64,000 bases of DNA from an uncultured Flavobacteriaceae bacterium (GTDB lineage Bacteria; Bacteroidota; Bacteroidia; Flavobacteriales; Flavobacteriaceae), in contig CANNAN010000003.1 in assembly GCA_947502635.1 (NCBI GenBank), forward strand, positions 248,001 to 312,000, read 5' to 3'. Made by a program: the position numbers and the translations under genes. The notes under the pieces were generated by a model. The model was given only the letters and a program-made list of their open reading frames with translations. It made no database searches and had not been told where the DNA came from. Below are positions 55,810-64,000 of the stretch, in pieces. Every line of letters begins with the position of its first letter. Positions within the stretch are counted from its first letter, which is position 1.

Positions 55810-56214
55810 ATGAATAAAAAAGACATTAAAACCAGAGACGATGTGTTTTTGTTAGTATCATCATTTTATGATAAAGTAAGAAAGGATCCTGTTTTAGCAC
55901 CTTTTTTTAACGATGTTATTAAAGATTGGGATACGCATTTAGAACGTTTAACGACCTTTTGGGAATCAAGTCTTTTTATGACGCGGAAATTGGAACAGAA
56001 GTATTTAGGAAACCCTTTAGAAGCGCATGTTAAAGTAGATGCTGAAAATAATAATGGCATTACTGAAACTCATTTTGGTTTGTGGTTAAATCTTTGGTTT
56101 CAGACTATCGACGAACTTTTTGAAGGTGATTATGCCGAAAACGCAAAAAGGCGCGCTAGAAAAATGAGCACATTTTTATATTTAAAAATATTTGAAGCTA
56201 GAGTAGGTCAATAA
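55810..56214 (+). CDS. Group III truncated hemoglobin
   Basis: A 134-residue globin of the truncated 2-over-2 type, group III. It has the pattern LVSSFYDKVRKDPVLAPFF, WDTHLERLTTFWESSLF and ETHFGLWLNLWFQTIDELF, the last with the probable proximal His. The ATG at 55810 is preferred over a TTG nine bases upstream. It may bind O2 or NO or protect against nitrosative stress. It is followed by a di-heme peroxidase gene. Confidence 0.9.
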   Translation: MNKKDIKTRDDVFLLVSSFYDKVRKDPVLAPFFNDVIKDWDTHLERLTTFWESSLFMTRKLEQKYLGNPLEAHVKVDAENNNGITETHFGLWLNLWFQTIDELFEGDYAENAKRRARKMSTFLYLKIFEARVGQ

Positions 56215-56310
56215 AAGATGTCAGAATGTTAATTTCTGCATTTTTTGTAACCTTTTTATAGTTTGTTTATCTAAAGTTAAAATATCATGTTTAACTAAAC
56301 TATACAAGCT

Positions 56311-57636
56311 ATGACATCTAAAAGAATATTCCATACTTTATTATTGTTCACTATAGCATTGGTTTTTATACAATGCAAAAATGATGATGATAATCCCCCC
56401 AGAACTTTAAATATTCCACCACCAATTGAAGTTCAATTAGACCCAGCATTAGTAGAATTAGGAAGGGAGATTTTTAGGCACGATACCTTTGGAGACGAAG
56501 CCTTTTGGTCAGGTGAGCTAGAGCTTGATAAAGCCATATTAGGCGATGCAAACGGAGGTTTTGGGCCAGGTTTAAGTCCAAGTACAGCACTAAGTATTGG
56601 ATTAAAAGTCGATGCAACAGCATTACCGCAAAGTGTTGTTGATGGTATTAATGATGGATCCGTAGATTTAGATGATCCGCTTACAACGGCTGCACTTTTA
56701 AGTTTAGATGCTGTAGTTGGTGTTAAGGGCAATTTTGATAACACAGGAAATCTAATATCTGCTGGAATTACTTGTGCATTATGTCATTCTAATGTCGATA
56801 ATTCATTTGCTGAAGGTATTGGTAATAGGCTAGATGGTTGGGCTAATAATGAACTCAATGTTGGTGCCATTTTAGGGTTTATCAATAATGCCTCTTTAGC
56901 AGATATTTTAAAAGTAGACCAAGAAACATTTAATAATGTGGTAAATAATTGGGGCCCAGGAAGGTTTGCTCCCGTATTACTAATGGATGGAAAAGTAACG
57001 AAGCCAAATGGAGACCTAGCAACTGTGATAATCCCTCCAGCTTATGGTTTGCAAGGCGTAGAAAAAGAAACCTATACAGGATGGGGAGAGATTTCATATT
57101 GGAATAGATTCATAGGAGTATTAGATATGGGGGGCTTAGGGAGTTTCTCAGACCCTAGACTTAACGACCCTAACAAATTTCCGCTTGCAGTAGAAAGAGG
57201 GCTATTTAATGTGACATCAACTGAAAATTTGATAAATGACGATAAGTTAGGAGCATTATTACAATATCAATTATCACTATTACCACCAAAACCAGAGCCA
57301 TCTACTTATGACGATCAGGCAGCCATACGAGGAAAAATAATTTTTGAAGGGAAAGCAAATTGTGCAAGTTGTCATTCTGGTGCTGCTTTTGTCGATAATG
57401 TACTGCATACTCCAGAATCAATAGGAATTGATGATTTTGAAGCAAACAGATCACCTACAGGAATGTATAGAACTCCACCTTTAAGAGGGTTATTTGCAAA
57501 ACAAAGTTCAGGATTTTACCATGATGGTCGGTTTGCGAACCTAAATGATGTGGTAACGCATTATGAAAACCATTTTCAGTTAAAATTAACGCGTCTAGAA
57601 AAATTAGATTTAGTGGAATACATTAAAGCTTTGTAG
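56311..57636 (+). CDS. Di-heme cytochrome c peroxidase-family lipoprotein
   Basis: A 441-residue lipoprotein (lipobox VFIQC, Cys22) of the CcpA/MauG type. Two covalent heme sites are visible: CALCH at Cys155 and CASCH at Cys351. Other segments are YRTPPLRGLFAKQSSGFYHDGRF and DVVTHYENHFQLKLT near the C-terminus. It probably reduces H2O2 or carries out a related periplasmic oxidation. The spacing of about 190 residues between hemes fits the family. The downstream CcsBA protein would supply heme attachment. Confidence 0.88.
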   Translation: MTSKRIFHTLLLFTIALVFIQCKNDDDNPPRTLNIPPPIEVQLDPALVELGREIFRHDTFGDEAFWSGELELDKAILGDANGGFGPGLSPSTALSIGLKVDATALPQSVVDGINDGSVDLDDPLTTAALLSLDAVVGVKGNFDNTGNLISAGITCALCHSNVDNSFAEGIGNRLDGWANNELNVGAILGFINNASLADILKVDQETFNNVVNNWGPGRFAPVLLMDGKVTKPNGDLATVIIPPAYGLQGVEKETYTGWGEISYWNRFIGVLDMGGLGSFSDPRLNDPNKFPLAVERGLFNVTSTENLINDDKLGALLQYQLSLLPPKPEPSTYDDQAAIRGKIIFEGKANCASCHSGAAFVDNVLHTPESIGIDDFEANRSPTGMYRTPPLRGLFAKQSSGFYHDGRFANLNDVVTHYENHFQLKLTRLEKLDLVEYIKAL

Positions 57637-57662
57637 TAAAGTTTAATCGCAGATTGCATGCT

Positions 57663-57722
57663 CCCGTTATTATTTTTTTGATTTGAACTTGATACAGGTT
57701 AGAAAATAAAAATAATAACGGG
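57663..57722. terminator. 15-bp perfect inverted repeat between peroxidase and HMA genes
   Basis: Arms 57663-57677 (cccgttattattttt) and 57708-57722 are exact complements around a 30-base loop. It begins 26 bases after the peroxidase stop. It may be a terminator or an operator for the HMA gene 22 bases downstream. Confidence 0.6.
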
Positions 57723-57744
57723 ATAATTAAAACCTATTTAACAT

Positions 57745-58020
57745 ATGAGAAGAGCAACCATATTGGTGCGTAACTTGTATTGTGTAAGTTGCGCAAATAG
57801 AATAAAAAATGAATTAATGCAGTTAGATAAAATTTCTAGTATCTATATATGTTTAAGAGAATCGTCCATATCCTTCAATTTTAGTAAAGCAAATGATATT
57901 TCTACAATAGAAAATCATTTAACTTTTTTGGGATACCCCCCAAAAGAAGATAGAATAGTGACCAAGGATAACTTGTTTTGTTTCTGTATTAATTCCAAGG
58001 AGTTTAATTTAACGGCTTAA
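57745..58020 (+). CDS. HMA-domain metal-binding protein
   Basis: A 91-residue cytoplasmic protein made of one heavy-metal-associated domain. The metal-binding CxxC is in NLYCVSCANRIKNELM (Cys13, Cys16), with the betaalphabeta-betaalphabeta pattern of copper chaperones. Two additional Cys near the end (FCFC) could extend the site. It lacks the Met usually found before the CxxC pair, so copper is probable but another soft metal is possible. Confidence 0.78.
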   Translation: MRRATILVRNLYCVSCANRIKNELMQLDKISSIYICLRESSISFNFSKANDISTIENHLTFLGYPPKEDRIVTKDNLFCFCINSKEFNLTA

Positions 58021-58191
58021 AAAATGAGTGTATTTTTGGCGAATTGGGGCAATCATAATTGATGATTAATTTAATTTTGAATCTCATTGTCTTAGCATAT
58101 ATAATATCTAAGATATAGAGACATTGTTTCCCCCACGTTCGCTATCTGTCTTTTTTCAATACTTTAACACTTCAAAATAAACATAAATACG

Positions 58192-58199
58192 TAAATTTG
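58192..58199 (+). promoter_or_regulatory. -7 element for the ccsBA gene
   Basis: TAAATTTG fits the Bacteroidota -7 consensus 27 bases before the ATG at 58226. The -33 element is only partial. Confidence 0.45.
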
Positions 58200-58225
58200 C
58201 CCAACCTAAAAAACGGGTTCAAGTT

Positions 58226-61200
58226 ATGCAAAATAAGCTCGCCAATATTCTCTTTTCAACACGTCTTACCGCTATTTTATTTATTGTTTTTGCAGCAGCT
58301 ATGGCTACAGGAACATTTTTAGACGCAGGACAAGAAACATCACCTACGCCTTATACTAGAAATTTAATTTATAATGCGTGGTGGTTTGAAGCCATTATGG
58401 TGTTTTTCGTCATAAATTTTACAGGTAATATTTTTCGATTCCGATTGTATAAAAAAGAAAAGTGGGCTACTTTTATTTTGCATTTATCCTTCATTTTTAT
58501 TTTGCTAGGAGCTTTTGTTACGAGATATGCGAGTTTTGAAGGTATGATGGCTATTCGTGAAGGTGCTACAGAGAATACATTCTTATCTAGTGAGACTTAT
58601 GTAATAGGACAAATTGTTGGTGATTATAAAGTTGACGGGCAGCTACAACAACGTTATTTAGAAAGTAAGGTTGATTTTTCAGGTCGATTGGAAAACGATT
58701 TTAAGATTGAAACAGATTATAATAAACAACCTGTTAGTATTGAATTAGAAAAGTTTATACTTGGAGCAGAGGAAGATATTGTGCCAAATGAGAATGGAGA
58801 GGAATATTTAAAAGTTGTTGAAGCAGGAGGAAGTGGTCCGCACAACCACTTTTTAAAAGTAGGAGAAGTACAGAGTATTCATAATATTTTATTTGCATTA
58901 AATAAGCCTACAGATGGCGCTATAAATATTACTTACGATAAAGAAGTGCTTACCATTCAATCTCCTTTTGAAGGTGAGTACATGACCATGGCTACCAGAG
59001 CACAAGGAAAGCTAGTGAAAGATAGTTTGCAACCTTTGGCATTGCGTTCACGTTATATTATTGGTAATATGCAAATGGTATTTCCTAAACCAGTTGTTAA
59101 AGGTGTTTTTGATGTTGTTCAGAAATCACAACTTTTAAAGAATGATGCAGATGGTGCGGTATTTAAAGTTACTGCCAATGGAGAAACAAAACGTATTGGA
59201 TTATTAGGAGGAAAAGGGATTAATGGAAATTATAAACAAGTTACAATTGGAGGCTTAGATTTTGCATTGAAATATGGCTCTAAGGTGTTGGAGTTGCCTT
59301 TTAATATAAAATTGAATGATTTTGAAGCGGAACGTTACCCAGGAACAGAAAGAGGCTATTCATCTTACTCAAGTGAAGTAACCGTTTTAGATGAGAAGGA
59401 AGGTGATTTTGATTATAAGATTTTTATGAATAACATTTTAGATCACCGTGGATATCGCTTTTTTCAATCGAGTTTCGATCCCGATGAAAAAGGAACAATT
59501 CTTTCTGTAAATCACGACTATTGGGGGTCTTTAATAACCTATATTGGTTATTTTCTGCTTTATTTTGGGTTAATGGCTATTTTGTTTAGTAAACATTCTA
59601 GATTTGGAGATTTAAAGAATCAACTAGATAAAGTAAAATCTAAGAAAGCAAAATTACTTGCCGTATTTTTATTGTGTTTTGGTTTGAATCTCTTTTCACA
59701 AGAACATTCCGCTAACGATGGGCATGATCATTCCAAACCAACTAAAGCACAAATTGATTCTGTTTTAGCAGCGAATATTACGCCTAAATCACATGCCGAT
59801 GCATTTGGACACATGGTGATCCAAGATCTTAGTGGGCGTATGATGCCAGTAAATACATATGCCTCTGAAATGCTTCGAAAGTTAAGTAAACATGATACTT
59901 ATGAAGATTTTGATGCAAATCAGATATTTTTATCGATACAGGAAAGTCCAACACTTTGGTATAACATACCAGTTATTTATTTAGCTAAAAAGAAAGCAGA
60001 TTCCATTCGAAAAATAATTGGAGTTTCTAAAGAAGATAAATATGCCACATTAGCAGATTTTTTTACCGAACGTGGCGCTTATAAATTAGCTCCTTATTTA
60101 GATGAAGCTTATAAAGCACAAGTTCCTAATGGGTTTCAAAAGGAATTTAAAGAAGCAGATCAACGTGTTACATTATTATACAATACAGTGGAAGGGATGT
60201 CTTTAAAAATATTCCCTGTTCCTGATGATGAAAATAATACATGGATTTCTACTTACGATTACAAACATGGTAATTCTAAAATAAAAGATTCGCTTTATGG
60301 CAATTTTATAAAAAATGGGTTTAGTGTCTATTTATATACATTAAATCAGGCAAAGCAGACAGGTGATTTTTCTGAAGCATTAAAACTTTTGAAAGCATTT
60401 AAAAAAACACAAAAGAAATATGGTGCTGAGGTTATGTTGAGTGATGATAAAGTACATACAGAGGTTTTATATAACAGATATGATATTTTTAAGAAGCTGT
60501 ATGGTTGGTATATGTATGCAGGGATTTTACTTTTCATATTGCTTATTGTTCAAATTTTTAAAGATAAAAGTAAAGCGATCAATGTCACAGTAACCGTTTT
60601 TAAATTTATCATTCTGGGCTTGTTTATATTACACACTGCTGGATTGATTGTACGCTGGTATATATCGGGGCATGCGCCATGGAGTGATGCCTACGAATCG
60701 ATGATTTATGTGGCATGGGCAACGATGTTTTTTGGTTTGGCCTTTGGTCGTAAAAGTGATTTAACGATAGCTTCTACTGCATTTGTTACTTTCATGATTT
60801 TAATGATTGCACATTGGAATTGGATGGATCCTGCTATAGCAAACCTACAGCCTGTATTAAATAGCTATTGGCTCATGATTCATGTTGCAGTTATTGTAGC
60901 CAGTTATGGACCTTTTACTTTAGGAATGATTTTAGGCATCGTATCATTATTATTGATGATTTTCACAACTAAAGAAAACAAAGAAAAAATGTTGCTTAAT
61001 ATTAAAGAGCTTACTGTTATAAATGAAATGGCGTTAACAGTTGGATTGGTTATGCTAACCATTGGAAACTTTTTAGGAGGTATGTGGGCTAATGAAAGTT
61101 GGGGACGTTACTGGGGATGGGATCCTAAAGAAACATGGGCGCTTATCAGTATCATGATTTATGCTTTTGTTATTCATATGCGATTAGTTCCTGGGCTTCG

Positions 61201-61411
61201 GGGGCGTTGGTTTTTTAGTTTAATGTCTATTGTGGCATACGCCAGTATTTTGATGACGTATTTTGGTGTTAATTTTTATTTGGCAGGCTTACATAGTTAT
61301 GCTAGTGGAGACCAAATTGTGAGCGTTAAATTTATTATTATTGCTTCTGCTATAGTCGCTGTTTTAGGATTCTTTGCTTACAGAGGGTATGCTAAATATT
61401 ATAAGAAGTAA
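58226..61411 (+). CDS. Fused ResB-CcsA cytochrome c biogenesis protein
   Basis: A 1,061-residue membrane protein of the system II heme-delivery machine. The N-terminal ResB half (about 1-480) has membrane helices at about 12-30, 50-70 and 80-100 and a large periplasmic part. A linker with a further helix (about 475-495) follows. The C-terminal CcsA half (about 755-1061) has the heme-handling Trp-rich motif WGRYWGWDPKETWALI near residue 965. Together they move and attach heme to periplasmic c-type cytochromes, such as the upstream di-heme peroxidase. The fusion is usual in Bacteroidota. Confidence 0.95.
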   Translation: MQNKLANILFSTRLTAILFIVFAAAMATGTFLDAGQETSPTPYTRNLIYNAWWFEAIMVFFVINFTGNIFRFRLYKKEKWATFILHLSFIFILLGAFVTRYASFEGMMAIREGATENTFLSSETYVIGQIVGDYKVDGQLQQRYLESKVDFSGRLENDFKIETDYNKQPVSIELEKFILGAEEDIVPNENGEEYLKVVEAGGSGPHNHFLKVGEVQSIHNILFALNKPTDGAINITYDKEVLTIQSPFEGEYMTMATRAQGKLVKDSLQPLALRSRYIIGNMQMVFPKPVVKGVFDVVQKSQLLKNDADGAVFKVTANGETKRIGLLGGKGINGNYKQVTIGGLDFALKYGSKVLELPFNIKLNDFEAERYPGTERGYSSYSSEVTVLDEKEGDFDYKIFMNNILDHRGYRFFQSSFDPDEKGTILSVNHDYWGSLITYIGYFLLYFGLMAILFSKHSRFGDLKNQLDKVKSKKAKLLAVFLLCFGLNLFSQEHSANDGHDHSKPTKAQIDSVLAANITPKSHADAFGHMVIQDLSGRMMPVNTYASEMLRKLSKHDTYEDFDANQIFLSIQESPTLWYNIPVIYLAKKKADSIRKIIGVSKEDKYATLADFFTERGAYKLAPYLDEAYKAQVPNGFQKEFKEADQRVTLLYNTVEGMSLKIFPVPDDENNTWISTYDYKHGNSKIKDSLYGNFIKNGFSVYLYTLNQAKQTGDFSEALKLLKAFKKTQKKYGAEVMLSDDKVHTEVLYNRYDIFKKLYGWYMYAGILLFILLIVQIFKDKSKAINVTVTVFKFIILGLFILHTAGLIVRWYISGHAPWSDAYESMIYVAWATMFFGLAFGRKSDLTIASTAFVTFMILMIAHWNWMDPAIANLQPVLNSYWLMIHVAVIVASYGPFTLGMILGIVSLLLMIFTTKENKEKMLLNIKELTVINEMALTVGLVMLTIGNFLGGMWANESWGRYWGWDPKETWALISIMIYAFVIHMRLVPGLRGRWFFSLMSIVAYASILMTYFGVNFYLAGLHSYASGDQIVSVKFIIIASAIVAVLGFFAYRGYAKYYKK

Positions 61412-61420
61412 TATTATATT

Positions 61421-61579
61421 ATGGCAAAAACAGGGCGTGAGAAGAATACAAAGAATAAGTCTAAGCACAGCAAATTAATGACTCGAAAAAAGAACAAAAA
61501 GAAATCTGAGGAATCATTAAGAAAGGAACGCTTAAAAGCGATTATTCAAAAAGCAAATTCTCAAAAAGGTGAAGATTAG
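61421..61579 (+). CDS. 52-residue highly basic small protein
   Basis: A short open frame from the ATG at 61421, nine bases after the ccsBA stop. About 40% of residues are Lys or Arg (start MAKTGREKNTKNKSKHSK, then RKKNKKK). It is probably disordered or helical and could bind nucleic acid. The 3' end overlaps the convergent HAD gene by four bases. Coding status is supported by its position and clean ends, but not by a recognised family. Confidence 0.5.
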   Translation: MAKTGREKNTKNKSKHSKLMTRKKNKKKSEESLRKERLKAIIQKANSQKGED

Positions 61580-62241
61580 TAAGAAGGAACCAATGCGTTT
61601 ATTTTATTAAATGAAATCTCCTTAAAATCTGTTATTACCATATCTGCAATGCTGTAGTCTTGGTTTTTAGAGTGAAAACTATCAAAACCCACACAAAAAA
61701 TATTGGCGGCTTTTGCTGCTTTGATACCATTAGTAGAATCTTCAATAACAATGCATTCTTCTTTATTAAAACCCGAAGCTTCAGCAGCTTTAATGAAAAT
61801 TTCAGGATGTGGTTTAGATGCTTTTAAATCACCGCCACTTAGTTTGGCAACAAAATATGGATCTAAATCAAAGCGTTCAAATATTTGGTTAATACTCGTC
61901 ATAGCCGCAGACGACCCTAAAACTAAAGTTAATCCATTGCTGTGATAATCTTTTATTAAATCTAAAACACCATCAATTAGAGCGAGCTCTGAGTTACTCT
62001 CAAAAAAACGTTTGTAATGTTTTCGTTTTAGAGCAACTAAGGTTTCTGGAGTTTCAGTTAGATTAAAATGATCACATAAACGTTTGCAAATATTAATAGT
62101 TGATTGCCCCGTAAATGATTCATAAAATTCGTCCGAAACGTCAATGCCAACTTCATCAAACATATCATGATAGGCTTTGTTATGCATGGGTTCACTATCA
62201 ATAATAACCCCATCCATATCAAAAATAACGGCTTTTAACAT
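61576..62241 (-). CDS. HAD-family phosphatase (beta-phosphoglucomutase-like)
   Basis: A 221-residue HAD hydrolase of subfamily IA. The nucleophile and acid are Asp8 and Asp10 in IFDMDGVIIDSEPMH. The small cap domain is at about 18-85. LVLGSSAAM, SKPHPEIFIKAAE and VIEDSTNGIKAAKAA are the later HAD motifs. The form fits beta-phosphoglucomutase or sugar-phosphate phosphatase; its substrate is not clear. Confidence 0.9.
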   Translation of the reverse strand: MLKAVIFDMDGVIIDSEPMHNKAYHDMFDEVGIDVSDEFYESFTGQSTINICKRLCDHFNLTETPETLVALKRKHYKRFFESNSELALIDGVLDLIKDYHSNGLTLVLGSSAAMTSINQIFERFDLDPYFVAKLSGGDLKASKPHPEIFIKAAEASGFNKEECIVIEDSTNGIKAAKAANIFCVGFDSFHSKNQDYSIADMVITDFKEISFNKINALVPSY

Positions 62242-62441
62242 CTGTAATTTTTTTTCACGAAGATATAAGAATCACTTAATATAGCCTAAAAATCTATTTT
62301 GTAGTTTTAAATAATTTTGTAATCTTTGTAGTATGATTGTTTAATTTCACTTCCGCAGCAGCGTCGGGGTTCTCTCGAGCAAAAAAGTACTAAACACGTT
62401 TTATGTGTGTTTGGTAATCACTTATATTAAATACAATCATA

Positions 62442-63848
62442 ATGCAATCAAATAAAATTTCTTTAAAACAATTCATTCAATATTTTAAAATAGCAGTAAC
62501 AGGAAAAGAACAAAATTTTACCTCTGGTAGTATTCGCCGAGCCGTATTCATGCTATCTATTCCCATGATTTTAGAAATGCTCATGGAGTCTATTTTTGCA
62601 CTTGTAGATATCTTATATGTATCTCAGGTTAGTGTAAATGCCGTTGCTACGATAGGTTTAACAGAATCTGTTATTACTCTGGTATATGCAGTAGCCATTG
62701 GTTTAAGTATGGCAGCTACTGCTATAGTTGCAAGACGTGTAGGTGAAAAAGATTTGAAAGGCGCTTCTAATGCAGCTGTTCAGGTTATCTTTCTAGGTGT
62801 TTTTGTTGCCGTTGCTATTAGTGTGATAGGTATCCTATATCCTAAAGAAATTTTAGAGCTTATGGGCGCAGAACCAGATCTTATTGCAGAAGGTTATGGA
62901 TATACCAAAATACTTTTAGGGGGGAACATAACCATTATGTTACTGTTTTTAATCAATGCTATTTTTCGAGGTGCTGGAGATGCTTCAGTAGCTATGTGGG
63001 CATTAATTTTATCAAACGGACTCAATATTATTTTGGATCCTATATTTATTTTTGGTTTAGGTCCCATTCCTGCTTTTGGAGTAGAAGGTGCGGCCATTGC
63101 TACGACTATAGGTAGAGGTACAGCAGTTATCTTTCAATTAGCTGTTTTGTTTTTCGGGTATAGTAAAATAAAAGTAGGTATTAAGGATTTGGTGATTCGT
63201 GTTGAGGTTATGTTTAACTTAGTTAAAGTATCATTAGGAGGGATTGGTCAGTTTTTAATAGGAACCTCTTCCTGGGTGTTTTTAATGCGTATTATGAGTG
63301 AGTTTGGAAGTGAGGTATTGGCAGGTTATACTATTGCAATTCGAGTGATGTTATTTACTTTAATGCCAGCATGGGGTATGAGTAACGCTGCTGCAACTTT
63401 AGTCGGACAAAATTTAGGAGCAAAAGAGCCAGAGCGTGCAGAGTTATCGGTTTGGAAAACAGGAAAATATAGTGCTATTTTTATGGGCTTCGTTTCTATT
63501 ATTTACTTAGTATTTGCACCTCAGATAATCGTGTTGTTTAATAAGACACCAGATGTCGTTAAATATGGAAGTTTATGTTTACGGGTTATTGCTGCTGGTT
63601 ATATATTTTATGGATATGCTATGGTTGTTGTTAATGCTTTTAATGGAGCAGGAGATACCAAAACACCTACATATATCAATTTTGTGTGCTTTTGGCTATT
63701 ACAATTACCCTTTGCTTATGTCATGGCGATTACTTTAGATTTTGGACCTGTGGGGGTGTTTTGGGCCATTACTTTAGCAGAAATCTTAATAGCGATTATT
63801 TCTATTATTTGGTTTAAAAAAGGGCACTGGAAAACTGTGAAAGTCTAA
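62442..63848 (+). CDS. MATE-family multidrug/cation exporter
   Basis: A 468-residue transporter with twelve predicted helices arranged as two repeats. Family features are SIPMILEMLMESIFALVDILYV, GLSMAATAIVARRVGEKDLKG, and in the second half TLVGQNLGAKEPERAELSVW and VVNAFNGAGDTKTPTYINF. It probably exports cationic compounds using a Na+ or H+ gradient. It has a roughly 30-residue N-terminal cytoplasmic extension. It has no operon partner. Confidence 0.93.
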   Translation: MQSNKISLKQFIQYFKIAVTGKEQNFTSGSIRRAVFMLSIPMILEMLMESIFALVDILYVSQVSVNAVATIGLTESVITLVYAVAIGLSMAATAIVARRVGEKDLKGASNAAVQVIFLGVFVAVAISVIGILYPKEILELMGAEPDLIAEGYGYTKILLGGNITIMLLFLINAIFRGAGDASVAMWALILSNGLNIILDPIFIFGLGPIPAFGVEGAAIATTIGRGTAVIFQLAVLFFGYSKIKVGIKDLVIRVEVMFNLVKVSLGGIGQFLIGTSSWVFLMRIMSEFGSEVLAGYTIAIRVMLFTLMPAWGMSNAAATLVGQNLGAKEPERAELSVWKTGKYSAIFMGFVSIIYLVFAPQIIVLFNKTPDVVKYGSLCLRVIAAGYIFYGYAMVVVNAFNGAGDTKTPTYINFVCFWLLQLPFAYVMAITLDFGPVGVFWAITLAEILIAIISIIWFKKGHWKTVKV

Positions 63849-63880
63849 TAAATTAGCTGTTGCTTAGAGTTTTATAAATT

Positions 63881-64000
63881 ATGATGAAAGGAACAGATAC
63901 TTATTATCTAAATACAGTTGAACCCAATAGAAGTTGTTTACTTGCGCTAAGAACTATTATTTTAGACCAAGATAAAATGATTGTTGAATTTTTAAAATAT
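63881..64000 (+). CDS. DUF1801 family protein, 5' end only
   Basis: Forty codons are visible before the window ends (MMKGTDTYYLNTVEPNRSCL, then LRTIILDQDK). The pattern is that of the start of DUF1801 (YdhG-like) proteins. Either of two adjacent ATGs (63881, 63884) could be the start. It lies 32 bases after the MATE gene. Confidence 0.65.
   Translation, partial: MMKGTDTYYLNTVEPNRSCLLALRTIILDQDKMIVEFLKY

Noticed and set aside
58226-61411. ccsBA as an assembly-caused fusion of two genes
   Set aside because: The linker is continuous and the fused form is usual in Bacteroidota.

Overview
The window is low-GC DNA from a member of the Bacteroidota, most likely a marine, macroalga-associated member of the Flavobacteriaceae. 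Support comes from type IX secretion (T9SS) C-terminal sorting domains, a hybrid two-component system (HTCS), lipoprotein-anchored glycosidases, Bacteroidota-style promoters (TTTG-N19-TAnnTTTG) in front of a tRNA and the HU gene, and DUF families typical of Flavobacteriia (DUF4290, DUF2911, DUF493). No rRNA, CRISPR array, transposase or integrase was seen.

Region 1 (1-29,150) is an accessory polysaccharide-degradation locus. It starts with a giant LamG-type surface protein cut by the window edge. Two tandem paralogous secreted sulfatases with LamG pairs and T9SS tails follow. Then comes a GH29 enzyme divergent from a lipoprotein sulfatase, and a tight four-gene run: GH2 beta-galactosidase-like lipoprotein, aldose 1-epimerase, RhaT-type sugar permease and GH117 lipoprotein. 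A convergent HTCS and a broken beta-helix protein gene close the region. GH29 + S1 sulfatase + GH2 + GH117 is the set needed to strip sulfated agar/porphyran oligosaccharides from the non-reducing end. Neither SusC/SusD nor an endo-acting agarase or porphyranase is in the window, so the endo step and oligosaccharide uptake must be encoded elsewhere.

Region 2 (29,250-38,160) is mostly housekeeping: tRNA-Met(CAU), a START-domain protein, a PabC-like PLP enzyme, YqgE/AlgH, HU, an AAA ATPase-recQ-fmt operon, DUF493, DUF4290, MurA (with Asp in place of the catalytic Cys) and a KTSC protein.

Region 3 (38,340-46,850) holds a methyltransferase, an esterase with a PA14 domain, two tandem small charged paralogs of unknown function, an aquaporin-family channel with an altered second NPA motif and a DUF2911 protein. 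It runs into a PIG-L deacetylase, 36-residue membrane peptide, sodium:solute symporter and Gfo/Idh/MocA oxidoreductase operon that extends to 49,372.

Region 4 (49,373-55,670) is a minus-strand series: DUF2520, KdsC, UbiA-type prenyltransferase, Maf, lipoprotein, MscS-like channel and CorA. It is littered with two truncated extra copies of the mscS 3' end, a heptanucleotide tandem repeat and a possible small inverted-repeat element.

Region 5 (55,800-64,000) groups heme and metal functions: truncated hemoglobin, di-heme peroxidase lipoprotein, an HMA-domain protein and a fused ResB-CcsA cytochrome c maturation protein. A small basic protein, a HAD phosphatase, a MATE exporter and a cut DUF1801 gene follow.

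The best candidates for something undescribed are the exo-acting galactan module with its RhaT-type transporter, the tandem T9SS sulfatases that keep their catalytic and LamG parts but have exchanged C-terminal modules, the mscS fragments bracketing corA, and the two small tandem charged proteins. All functional calls were made by eye from sequence; no database search was run.
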